From the NCBI GenBank assembly GCA_905221605.1, contig CAJNDS010002835.1, positions 186,001-250,000 on the forward strand: DNA of 64,000 nucleotides. Reading direction: 5' to 3'. This document shows positions 54,815-64,000 of this stretch, one piece after another. How positions within the stretch are numbered: the first letter of the stretch is position 1; every line of letters starts with the position of its first letter. The stretch comes from Symbiodinium natans. Lineage: Eukaryota; Sar; Dinophyceae; Suessiales; Symbiodiniaceae. The translations under genes were made by a program, and so were the position numbers. The notes under the pieces are model-generated. The model had not been told where the DNA came from. It saw only the letters and a program-made list of their open reading frames with translations, and searched no databases.

Positions 54815-55625
54815 GCCGGGTGTGATTCGACGGATACGGGTGTGATGTCAAATCGTTTTAAGTGTCCAAGTTCTTCTGTTCACGGCTTCCGTGGTTTCTA
54901 CAAACAGAGAAAACGGCGCGTTGCTAGTTCTCTAGACGCTTCTCGAACCCCGGAGACACCTCGTGAAGAGCAGCTCGACATTGTCGAAACATGTCCAAAT
55001 CAAACAGGCAGCCACCCTCATTCACATGTCTCACATGATAGCTTTTTTCGAATCATATCGCCCAATGGCGTTGACCTGAGCCAACCCTTGCCAATGTTGA
55101 CAGCATGGTGCGTTCCAACAGCGATCCTGGATCGCAAGTTCGTGCTTGCGAGCTTACTTTAGGGAAGCCATTCAACTCACACATGTTTGATAGTGTCAAG
55201 TAGTCGCAGGCTATTGAAACTTGGCACGCGCAGCTGTTTCTGATGAAGCGTCGTCAAGCCCCGCGATTTTTGCTCCCGCAACAGCAGGTATCATCCTGAG
55301 ACATGCTAAGTCGCCTCAACATCCTCACGAAGAGCACTTTAGCTGCACTTTTGAATTCTTCTCTTGCATCGTCAGAAAGGCTGCGCAGAAGGAGAACATT
55401 CGAGCCTGTTTGGTGTTATGACGTATCTATTAGCATGCTCCACCAGACTATACTGTACTTCACAGTTCATTTCTTCGGGGTTTGTGCCGTGTACTTGGGC
55501 AAGAATGAGTATAATGCTTCGGGTCGGAACCGACCCACAGCGGAGTCGTTTTCCGAACCGCCGACGCAGCGAATTTCTACGGCCAGTCACCTTGTGATTC
55601 TCTCACAGAGTCACTCCCCTCGCAG

Positions 55626-57569
55626 GTGGCAGTGCTGGGCTCCGGCAACTGGGCAGGGAGGGAGCAGCTGTTCTTTGGCGGGAGCAGCAAGCAGTTGCGG
55701 CACAAACGCTACGGCACTTATCTATCCTGTTCGTTGCCATTGTAGTTGCGTAGTTGCCGTTGCAGTCGTGGCAGTTGCAGCAGCGCTAGCATCGCTAGAC
55801 TCTAGACATAGGCAACTGGGGCTGCGCCATCGCCAAAATCATTGCACGCAACGCCTTGCAGCGCACCGAGTTCCAAAAGGTTGTATCTATGTGGGTGCAT
55901 GAAGAAGCTTGAAATGAAGCTTTGGGAGCAGAGTTTTTTTAGGGGCATTCTTCGGTCTGGCTGCAGAGCTTGTTTTTTGTTTAAGCGCCATCTGGAAGTG
56001 CAGTTGTGCAAAGCGACGAAGCTCCTGAGACGCCCCTCAAAAAGTGTTGAGGAAATGGTGGAAGGCCGCAAGCTTACGGACATCATCAATGAAGACCACC
56101 AGAATGTGAGATATTTGCCGGGCGTCGAATTGCCTCACAACTTGCCCCTCACCTGAATCATGTTGACATTGCTGTTGCTTGCTCTTGCACAAACTTGCAT
56201 CCATTTCACCCCAGGCACGCTGAGCCGGATGCAAAGGCGGCCGTCAGGGATGCTAGCATTCTGGTCTTCGTGCTTCCGCACCAGTTCCTTCCTGGCCTGC
56301 TGAAGACCATCAAGGACGTGGTTCTCCCCGATGCCGTGGGTGTCTCGCTGGTGAAAGGCCGCTTGGGCGTCCCAAAAACTGTGCACCATTTTTTTTGCTG
56401 ATTTTGGCTGGCTTGAATCAAGGTTTCTTGCAAGTTCCCTTTCAGTTCCCTCTTTGTCCGACTCTGAACCCGTGCTTCTATACCCTTGCAATCCAATTGA
56501 GGCTACCTTGAGGTCGACCGGCAGACGGGTTCGATCACCACAGGCACCCAGCTCATCGAGGCTGAGCTCAACATCCCCTGCGCGGTGCTCAATGGTGCCA
56601 ACGTGGCCAACGATGTGGCCCATGACCACTTTGCGGAGGCTCCCTAAGAATGTCTCTCTAAAGGGCCTCGTCTATAAGACCCGTTATAGACGAGGCCCTT
56701 TTTTTAGAGAGGCCTTTTGTAGAGTTTCAAAAAGGTGGGCGTTCTCTGTGCTTTCGTGTGTCGGATGGAACGCGGCGTTGACCGGCAAAAAACAAAACGT
56801 TGAAAGGGTTGAGAACTGGAGGGTTTAGCATCAGCAAGGGCCGGCAGCGGTTCGATGGTTCGGCTCTGCGTTCGTTTCCCCGGAGGCCACTTTGGGCTGC
56901 ACCAGCGACCGGACTCAGGCACGGCTCTCAACTCTGCCCAAAGCATCCACAAGTATATCCAAATGTAAAACACGTCTTTCTCTGGTTGTTCGCCAACGAG
57001 ATGTCGCAGTTCCTGGCAGGTCCTCTGGGACCTGCTCAACACCCCGCAGTTCAGTGTGCGCACTACACCGGACGTCTTGGGCGTGGAGCTCTTCGGTGGG
57101 TTCAAGAATGTGGTGGCCCTGGCCGCGGGCTTCTCAGAGCCTTGGGCTCTTGAGGCTGCTGTCCCCGTCGTAATTTTCACATAAGTATGCAGTTTTGTTG
57201 AACAGTTTCCACGATAGCAAAGTTCGGAAACGCGTGCCGAACTGCGAGGATGGGCTTGGGTTCCCGCCGAACACCAAAGCTGCCATTCTGCGGCGCGGCC
57301 TCCAGGAAATGTCCAAGCTCATCCAGGAGAGAGCACAAGACCAGACAAAGGAAGTGCGGGGACCGCGTCTTTGCACGTTTCTGCTTCCTGTTCCACGAAT
57401 ACGTGTGTACGTATGTATGTGTGTATGTATATGTATAGGTGTATGTATCACGGTGTAGTGAAGGATTTTTCACAAAGCTAGCTCCTTGGAGCGCGCGCGC
57501 GCGAGGTGTCGTTCACCAATCTCTCTCTCTCTCTCTCTCTCTCGCTCTCTGTTTCTCTTTTTCTCTCTT

Positions 57570-57601
<32 letters not shown>

Positions 57602-59563
57602 CCTCTCTGTCTCTCTCAAGTCTTTCAGGCGGGTCGAAGCGCGACCGCGGGCCATAACTTGCATGAACATTGGCGTGGAAGGGGAATGATATAATTCATA
57701 AGACTTCTTGAAGCTTTATAAGGTATCACTTTATTCTCTTTGCACAGGCATACTGTTCTTGATCTTTGGGAAGGGGGCGGGAACTCCCCCCCCCGTTGCC
57801 CAAAGAAGGCCAGCCTTGTTGTTTGCTGACATGCAGCCAAAAAGCTTGCTTGTTGGAACACGCACGCTTTGGTTGCACTCGCCCGGAGCCGTCTAGCCCT
57901 TCAGACTCAAGCAAGCAAATTGCGAACAAGGCCTCTTGTTGCATGTTGGAATGCAGCCGAAAAGCTTGCTTGCTGCAACACGCAAGCAGCATTTGGAGTT
58001 GAGCTGGCATGTGCACACACACAGACGCTCTTGACCACTGGAGTCACTGGAGTTCCTCAAATTTCCTGGCGACACTCGCCCGGAACCGCACAATCTATCA
58101 GCTGCGCATGCGCAAGCTTGGCACTGTGTGCGCAAACCCATCCACGCGCGGCTGGGTTGGCAGCCACTGTTTCAAGTGTAGGTGCAGGACTGTGTAAGTG
58201 TATGTGTATACATGTCTGTGTGCGCAGCATGTGTGCATAATGAAGAATGAACAGTGTCTATGTAGATGCATGGAGCCCTCAAAAGCTCAGTCAACTTGCC
58301 CAAGGCTGAAAGCGAAGAAGCCTTTGCCTTGTGGGTTCTCAGCTCAAAGGCCTTGTGAGCCGAGCCAGAGGGCCTTTGTTTGTTGTTGGGCTGAGCTTAT
58401 ATTTTGGCGACACGCATGGTGGTCGCTGAGTCGCTGGGCCCTTGTTTGGGGTACTCTCTACCAGCACCAGACCAAAAAATGCAGGCCCCTGTGTGGTGTT
58501 TTGGTAATCTTGGCAAATCGCAATCTGACATGTTCCGCCATTGAGGAGCTATACCCCACCTCCTCGACGGACACACTCCTCGAGAGCTGTGGTCTTGCCG
58601 ACCTCCTGACGACCTCCTACAGCGGCCGCAACCGCATGTGTGCCCAGAGCCCCAGTAACACAGACCAGCTTGCATCTTCACTCTGGGAACTCAGGGTGTG
58701 GGTCCTCATCGTCATCGCATGTTTGTGTGAGAGAAAATGACCTACAACATCTTGAGCGTGACCCCTGATCATCAGCAGTAGCCCATCGCTTAGCAAATCA
58801 CAGCATGGCATCCGCTAACACCCTCCAGGAAAGCGATCGCTGAGGAACTGGGGGCATCCCCCCACCCCGATCCCCCCGAGCTCGCAAAAAGGAGGGCAAG
58901 GGTCCTCTCTACTACAAACGGTACCAAAAGTGAAAGCACATTCAGGAAACAACCAGCACCTGTAGGACACTGTACGGCTTAGGAAGGTTCAAGGTTTACA
59001 GCGCGCAGTGATGCCCACAACACTAGCCACCTGTCAGACAAAACAGGCTTCTTTCCCTCAAGCTTCAGGACCGAGATCGTTCTCGATCGGGCCCCGTACA
59101 TGTTGCGATCAGGGCTTTTTTCGATCTGCCATGTGGGCATCCACATCCCCCCCCCCCCGGCGTTCCCCCTTGTCCCCCCCCGGATCTCGCCTTTCTCCAA
59201 TTTCTCCAAGGCCGAGGCCTTTGCCCGGGACCCAGCGAAAAGCTGGGAAGACATCGAGGCGGAGCTTCTGTCCGGCCAGAAACTCCAGGGGCCATCGACC
59301 TGCATGGATGCACCTCGGCACACCGATGTGTGCTAGATCGACAAAGCACACCCGGCTACACCTGGCTCATCGGGGTAGCCCACTTATCTGACCTATCTGC
59401 TCTCCAGTTCATGTATCCGACATGCCCTCAGGTTTGGGCCATTCTTGAGAAGCGAGGAATTGACAAGAAGTTCCCACTCTTCACGGCCATCCACCGTGCA
59501 GTGACCAAAGAGATCACGCCGGAGGGCGTCTTCAAGTGCATCGGCCTGGTTTCCGCCACCTGA
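55626..59563 (+). CDS. GPD1: NAD-dependent glycerol-3-phosphate dehydrogenase unit 2 (intact)
   Basis: This unit reduces dihydroxyacetone phosphate to glycerol-3-phosphate in the GPD1 family. Exon motifs in order: [10 protein letters not shown] (55,626; nucleotide loop), [18 protein letters not shown] (55,826), VVSMWVHEE (55,880), [19 protein letters not shown] (56,055), [11 protein letters not shown] (about 56,114), [17 protein letters not shown] (56,238), VGVSLVKG (56,339), [19 protein letters not shown] (56,535), [16 protein letters not shown] (56,592), [20 protein letters not shown] (57,026), [17 protein letters not shown] (57,086; catalytic-type Lys), [18 protein letters not shown] (57,259), [20 protein letters not shown] (58,574; substrate-binding SGRN), [20 protein letters not shown] (59,213), and a last exon [20 protein letters not shown] ending at TGA 59561. 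It begins with an exon lacking Met. If the upstream unit's exon ends at AAG 54,814 (before GC), the join [11 protein letters not shown] is in frame, so units 1 and 2 may be one fused protein. Confidence 0.92.
56654..56711. repeat. long hairpin in a GPDH intron
   Basis: Left arm CTCTCTAAAGGGCCTCGTCT plus ATAA (56,654-56,677), a 6-base loop GACCCG, then TTATAGACGAGGCCCTTTTT to TTAGAGAG (56,684-56,711). The inner 17 bp pair perfectly; a small A/T bulge separates them from the outer 7 bp. It resembles a MITE core or a small-RNA precursor stem. Confidence 0.85.
57520..57618. repeat. (CT)n microsatellite
   Basis: A CT run with TTTCTCTTTTT interruptions, in an intron of GPDH unit 2. Confidence 0.93.
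57830..58090. repeat. short imperfect intron duplication
   Basis: ATGCAGCCAAAAAGCTTGCT at about 57,831 recurs with one change at about 57,951, about 120 bp later, each followed by a (G/C)CAACACGCA-like segment. CACTCGCCCGGA recurs at 57,877 and 58,073. This is an intronic tandem pair without coding sense. Confidence 0.6.
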
Positions 59564-59888
59564 AACCACGTCTTAGAGCCCTGAGGTGGAATCAACTTTT
59601 AAGTTCCTTTTGCCACACGCTGGCGTTGAGGCGCTGTTTTCCACATGCCTCGGGCGCAGCGTTTGGATGCAGAAGCTCGTTGCCAAGAATTTTATGCAGT
59701 CGTCCGCGAGACTGTCGAATAGGTGTCCCTGCAGGGGAGCCAGCTGAAGCCGCACCTGCAGAGCACCTTTCGATTTCGGTTTATGCGAAACAGATCCGAG
59801 AAGTGCCATCCTGATGCCATACGGGAAGGCATTCCCATCTGTCAGAATATGTCCAGAATGTCCTTCTGATGCCTTGCTGAGGGACTCT

Positions 59889-61009
59889 CGAAGTACCACG
59901 ACAAGCATCCCTACGCCTTCGGTGATGGGCCGCCTTTGCAGTACGCGCCTGCAGAGGCAGTTAAATGGAAAAGAGTTTCTGTACGGTGGAGTGCAGACGG
60001 TACGTTGTGAGGCGACGGTCGTCATCATGGGCGGCAACTCTAACTGGAGAGGTCCCGTGTGGCGTTGCCCTTATGATGGCCTCGGCGCTCTCGCGAGCTC
60101 TCGCAATCTCTCGTGACATCAGTCGACATCTTTTGAGGTTTCCGATCAACTACCTGCTCATCGAGTCATTGCAGAAGTCGTGACCTCGACTCCCCCTCGA
60201 GAGTCGAGACGGGCTCAAAGCAAGGCACAACTCCTTCTGGCATGCAATTGGACCGCAGACGCATGAATGGTTGCTCATCCTGCTCCCTAGGTTCCACCAG
60301 TACTATGGGGACGACTACCTGATCGAGTGTCCCACAGGCTCTGGCAACAAGGCGCCCGAAAGAGAATGATTCCCCAACCTCTTCCCCCCTTTCGAAAGCG
60401 CGATTTGCCCCTTAGATGAGCATTCTCAAAATTGCCGACGAGCTATCGGAGCGGCTCATCAAGATCTTCTTGAAGGCGGAGGACGTCCGATGTGGCAGAT
60501 GATGCCTCGTATGTTGTCTTTGCAAAGTATGCGCGTGTGTGTAGACATATCATTTTTAGATGAATGGTTGCGAGTTTAACATAGTTTAACGTAACGGAAA
60601 AGACTTAAAGAGGTGCGTCCGCTCCCGGAGGATGGCCACCGGCCGGGCATGCGGCTGCACCCGAAGATGCGGGAGGAGCACTTCGACCAGAACCTCCTCT
60701 TCTACGAGCACGGGGCTTTCCAAACTCTCTCTCTCTTCTCTCTCTCTCTCTGCCTGTGGTCTGTCTCCGTGTGTCTCTCTGGGGTTTAGGGATGTTTAGG
60801 GTGTATGGAGAGTAAGATGTAAAATGCTGGCGACCTGGCCTGTGAGGTACTTCCATGGCGACAACGGCCGGGGGGTGGGATCCTCACATCAAACCGGCTG
60901 GACGGGTCTCATTGCCAAGCTGCCGGGCACCCAGGAAAGCTTTGAGCTGCTGGGCCTCCCAGTTGCTGTGACTTTGTGTTCTCCATCTTCTTTTCCCTTT
61001 CGCTTCTGA
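59889..61009 (+). CDS. GH63-family glucosidase-like gene, 3' exon block
   Basis: These are the C-terminal exons of the same GH63-like protein: [20 protein letters not shown] (59,894), [12 protein letters not shown] (60,027), [13 protein letters not shown] (60,139), [20 protein letters not shown] (60,293), [18 protein letters not shown] (60,421), [18 protein letters not shown] (60,614), [14 protein letters not shown] (60,671), [20 protein letters not shown] (60,847) and [16 protein letters not shown] (60,907), with a TGA at 61007. They continue the family pattern directly after LSDFGIR at 44,650: (L)SxYHxxHPYxF ... [23 protein letters not shown] ... YYGDD...ECPTGSG ... [19 protein letters not shown]. 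The HQTGWTG and GNSNWRGP motifs are the strongest family signatures. The block starts only about 325 bp after the stop of the nested GPDH unit. Confidence 0.9.
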
Positions 61010-61017
61010 AGACTTGC

Positions 61018-61212
61018 GGGAAAAACAAAATATGATACATGGTTTTCATATCTATGATGATGTAATATTATTTAATGAGGGTGAAAAGGCAATGTATTTC
61101 AAACAAATGAAATGGAAAAATCATATTAAACCAAACAGAAATTAAGTTGCAAAATGACAAATAATGTTTCATCTAGAATTGAATTTAATTTCAAAAAAAT
61201 AAATCCTTAAGT
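61018..61212. other. AT-rich island after the GH63 stop
   Basis: About 195 bp is strikingly A/T-rich (for example ATGATGTAATATTATTTAAT) inside otherwise GC-rich DNA, starting about 10 bases after the last GH63 stop codon. There is no coding frame. It may be a 3' UTR or terminator/spacer region, or unrelated low-GC DNA. Confidence 0.6.
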
Positions 61213-61263
61213 TATATTGTGCTCACCAAGGATCCAGGCACGTGGCCGAGAGGACGCACATGA

Positions 61264-61527
61264 GAGCTGAGCTCACTGGAGGCCACTAGATTCGATGCCT
61301 CGTACAACTCCGAGGAACTACAGCTCTTTGCAACGATGCCCCAGCAAGTGCGGCGCATAGCCAGATCGCAAGGGGCGAAGGCCCCCACACTCCAAAACGT
61401 GCCGATTGAGCGCCGCTTGAGGGCCCTCTTCCTTGGGCCTTTCGGTGGCCTGCAGTGGGGACCCTCACAGAGTCGAGAGCGCAAAGTGTGCAAGTGCTTG
61501 CCACTGCCCTCTTTTAAGCGCCCTTAG
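61264..61527 (+). CDS. unrecognised exon candidate
   Basis: An open stretch with balanced amino-acid use, including FDASYNSEELQLFATMPQQV and IERRLRALFLGPFGGLQWG, ends at a TAG at 61525. It has no family match that I know and no clear start. It is included because the composition looks more protein-like than the surrounding frames; it could be a chance frame. Confidence 0.25.
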   Translation, partial: ELSSLEATRFDASYNSEELQLFATMPQQVRRIARSQGAKAPTLQNVPIERRLRALFLGPFGGLQWGPSQSRERKVCKCLPLPSFKRP

Positions 61528-61666
61528 CGGGCTGATTTAAATGCTTTGATTATTAGTTTTGAAGGCGGCCCGGAAGGTGCACGACCTACCAGAGACGAAG
61601 CGGACCTGCTTGCAGGAAAATGGGCATCCTGAATGCTATGGACACCCGGAGGGCTGTTGCTACTCC

Positions 61667-61815
61667 CTCTTCTCCTCTTCTCCTCTTCTCCTCTTCTCCT
61701 CTTCTCCTCTTCTCCTCTTCTCCTCTTCTCCTCTTCTCCTCTTCTCCTCTTCTCCTCTTCTCCTCTTCTCCTCTTCTCCTCTTCTCCTCTTCTCCTCTTC
61801 TCCTCTTCTCCTCTC
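61667..61815. repeat. 8-bp tandem repeat (TCCTCTTC)n
   Basis: About 18 near-perfect copies of an octamer. Because 8 is not a multiple of 3, the repeat translates in all frames as a mixed LLFSSSP (or, on the other strand, EEKRRRG) periodic protein, which is an artefact of the repeat. Confidence 0.95.
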
Positions 61816-63735
61816 TGCCTCTGCCGCTGCCGCTGCCGCCTTTGCCTTTGCTTTTGCCTTTGTGCTTGTGTCGCTGCTGTGCTGATGCTCTGCTGGGATT
61901 TGTGGAACGAATTGGTGTACCATCGCCGTTCCATTGACCATCAACTTTGTTGAATGGACTTCGTCGAAGACCTGTCGGTCTTTCTCTGCCCAACTGCTAT
62001 GCCGAAGAACTGACTGCAGCAAGGGCCCTGCCATAGTCACGAAAGCTTCCTCGAACTTAGGAGGGGTTTGGAGCAGCAGCGGAGCTGGAAGGGTTCAGTT
62101 CTTAAGTTCAACCTTTTTGGGAGTTTACTCCCTTATGGGTAAGCCCTTTTCCACCACGAACAGGTGTGTGCTGCGTCTCATGCGTTTTGAGATGTTCTGA
62201 AGTTTGCCAACCGAGCTCAGATTCGTATAAGCATCCTCCTGGTCGGCCCTCAAAGTAGAGGATGTCTCTTGGAAGTCACCCTGCCACAGGGCCCAGGCCC
62301 TTCAAGCTGCCTTCAAGTGTAGCCTGCTAACCCTTGGACGCAGCTGCGAGCGGCAAGCGCTGACAATCCAAAGAAGAACTCGGTAGCGAGTGAGCCTGAT
62401 ACCTGCCACGAAAGCAACCGGAATCGCCAAACATAATGGACTTGGAGTGCATGCAATTCGATGTAATGCCATGTGTCTCCTGGGAGTCGTCACGAGCGCC
62501 AAGCCCAGACCAGGTCCAGGTGCTCCTTTCAGGTTCTGACGCAATGCCGTTGGATCCGGCTCTCAAGCAGCTGCAGATCAAGGCACCTTTTGACTGCATG
62601 TCTGCCAAGCCCATGTGAACGCCACTCGCCGTGCGGCAGGTCGGCGCGACAAAGCGCACCAAGAAGGCAGGATCCAGCAAGAGTAGCAAGAGTCCCTCAA
62701 TCCGGCTTGGAAATGCTTGGAATCACCCCCCAGGAGTACGAAGCCTATGTCAAGGAGGAGGCTGCAGAGTTTTGCAAAGTCTTCTTCTTTTTCCCGCCAC
62801 GTTCGGGCCTCCATGCAAGCGTCGTTGGCCCTTCCAGCCCGGTTGATAAATTCTGGCTCAAAATGCAAAGCTGCTATAACATCCTCGGAGTTGCACAGAC
62901 CAGGGTGCTTCGAGATGCGGTCTCGAACGATGCCACTGAGGAATTTCGACATGCCGCCTGTCTCCAAGCCTTCACTAGAGTCACCACACCTTGAGCGGAA
63001 GTCCGCCCAAGAGCACTACGTAGCATACAGACTCAATGCAGACCATGTCCCGTGAAGCATCAAGTTACATGCTGTATCACTTTAAAGCTTCGTGCTCTGC
63101 AGAGTTTCGGCAAATGTCGAACCAAGCAGCATGCAACGTCAGGCACTCCTTAGAATGCCTTGCAAAGGACCATGCAGGACATGGGTAAGAGGCTGCTAAG
63201 CTGTCCAACCAAGGCGAGACGAACTCCGTGCCACGGCCGATCGGAGGAAGCCCGGGCAGGTCCCCGGCCACTTCCGCACTTCACCTGCTCTGAGAATACG
63301 ACAGACGATCCCCTGATCTAATCGTATGTGTTGTCAAGCTTGCACTCCAGGACCGTGCCGTGATTGGCCAAATCAGCAGCAGCAGTGGTGTGGCCGGCAT
63401 CGCAAAGCGACTGGCAGAGATGCGTCTCGCCTAATGTGAGGGGGAGTGCCTGCTTTAAGCCGACCCTTAAGTCAAGGAATGCTCCCCGGCCCTTCCCAGC
63501 CGTCTCACCTTCAGACCTTCAGGCGTTGTTACACATGCGCCGTAAACATCTCAATTAGTAGTCACAGGCTTGTTTTGGACAATCTGTGAACCTGTCCTTG
63601 TGGACGTGCGTTGGGGAACATGCTCTTCATCCGCCGTGAGCTTTGCTCAGCTTCTGGTCCAAGTGCTCTCCCCCCCGGTGCCGAATCCTTTGCGCAGGCA
63701 GGTGAGTTGAGCCCGGGTTGCCTGTATACAAATAG
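61816..63735. other. no confirmed gene; weak exon candidates
   Basis: Two short open pieces could be exons: 62,436-62,618 (including SGSDAMPLDPALKQLQIKA) and about 62,715-62,780 (MLGITPQEYEAYVKEEAAEF). Neither matches a family I recognise and their splice context is unclear. The rest shows no coding pattern. Confidence 0.3.
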
Positions 63736-63738
63736 ACA

Positions 63739-63741
63739 TGA

Positions 63742-63775
<34 letters not shown>

Positions 63776-63900
63776 GCATATTTATATTTATATTCATATT
63801 TCTAGTTATACTTGTATTTATATTTAAATGTATATTTATATTTGTACTTCTTTATGGATTATAATATATTTATACATATATATAATATTCATTGTTTATT
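63739..63900. repeat. AT-rich microsatellite
   Basis: TA dinucleotides and TATTTA-type words run for about 160 bp. Confidence 0.9.
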
Positions 63901-63932
63901 CACATGATGGCCCTATACGTGCTGCCGTCAGG

Positions 63933-64000
63933 ATGGCTCAGCCGATGGACCACACTCCGAAAGTCAACGCCTTCCGCAGCTTCTGCATGCAGGCCAGCGA
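63933..64000 (+). CDS. partial exon cut by the window end
   Basis: After a CAG that would serve as a 3' splice site, the sequence is open to the window end and reads MAQPMDHTPKVNAFRSFCMQ. It looks like the start of a gene downstream of the window; the family is not identifiable from this fragment. Confidence 0.35.
   Translation, partial: MAQPMDHTPKVNAFRSFCMQAS

Noticed and set aside
61524-61993. EEKRRRG-repeat and LLFSSSP-repeat proteins
   Set aside because: Both are products of the 8-bp tandem repeat.

Overview
The window reads as nuclear DNA of a dinoflagellate, most likely of the Symbiodinium type. The evidence is many short exons in long introns, all recognised genes on the + strand, introns whose 5' ends look like GC or GA as well as GT, long microsatellites and poly-G/poly-C runs, degenerate TTTAGGG-like DNA, and a Ty1/copia element with the extra N-terminal domains I associate with this lineage. 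All multi-exon gene models below come from reading protein motifs by eye. Exon ends are approximate, and no transcript or database search was available.

Layout. 1-3,100: microsatellites, inverted repeats and perhaps one low-complexity exon. 3,120-13,802: a complete, apparently very young copia retrotransposon with two identical 305-bp LTRs, a 5-bp target duplication and a primer site. It has a gag-protease frame and a 2,220-aa pol frame in the same reading frame, separated by a single TGA followed by CTA. Pol carries integrase, reverse transcriptase and RNase H. In front of these it has a domain with the residue pattern of a 2-oxoglutarate/Fe(II) dioxygenase, two Rossmann-like methyltransferase-like regions and a double zinc ribbon. 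13,798-14,715: degenerate telomere-like repeats, into which the element inserted. 15.7-17.2 kb: a low-complexity Gly/Cys/Met/Gln-rich gene candidate. 18.7-24.4 kb: an FLVCR-like major facilitator transporter. 24.4-28.6 kb: no gene that I can support.

The most unusual part is 28.7-61.0 kb. Exons of one GH63-family glucosidase-like enzyme run in correct N-to-C order from 28,733 to 61,009, but the series is interrupted twice by other genes on the same strand. Between its exons at 29.39 and 34.23 kb lies a whole VAT-1/quinone-oxidoreductase-like gene with its own stop (30,110-34,097). Between its exons at 44.66 and 59.89 kb lie a Cof-type HAD phosphatase and two NAD-dependent glycerol-3-phosphate dehydrogenase units (44,971-59,563). 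The inserted genes nearly fill these two introns. The first dehydrogenase unit has lost several signature residues and the second looks intact; the two can be joined in frame across one intron, so a two- or three-module glycerol-synthesis protein (reductase plus phosphatase) is possible. A 68-70-bp satellite with a higher-order repeat lies in an intron of the first unit.

61.0-64.0 kb holds an AT-rich island, an 8-bp tandem repeat, weak exon candidates and the start of another exon cut by the window end.
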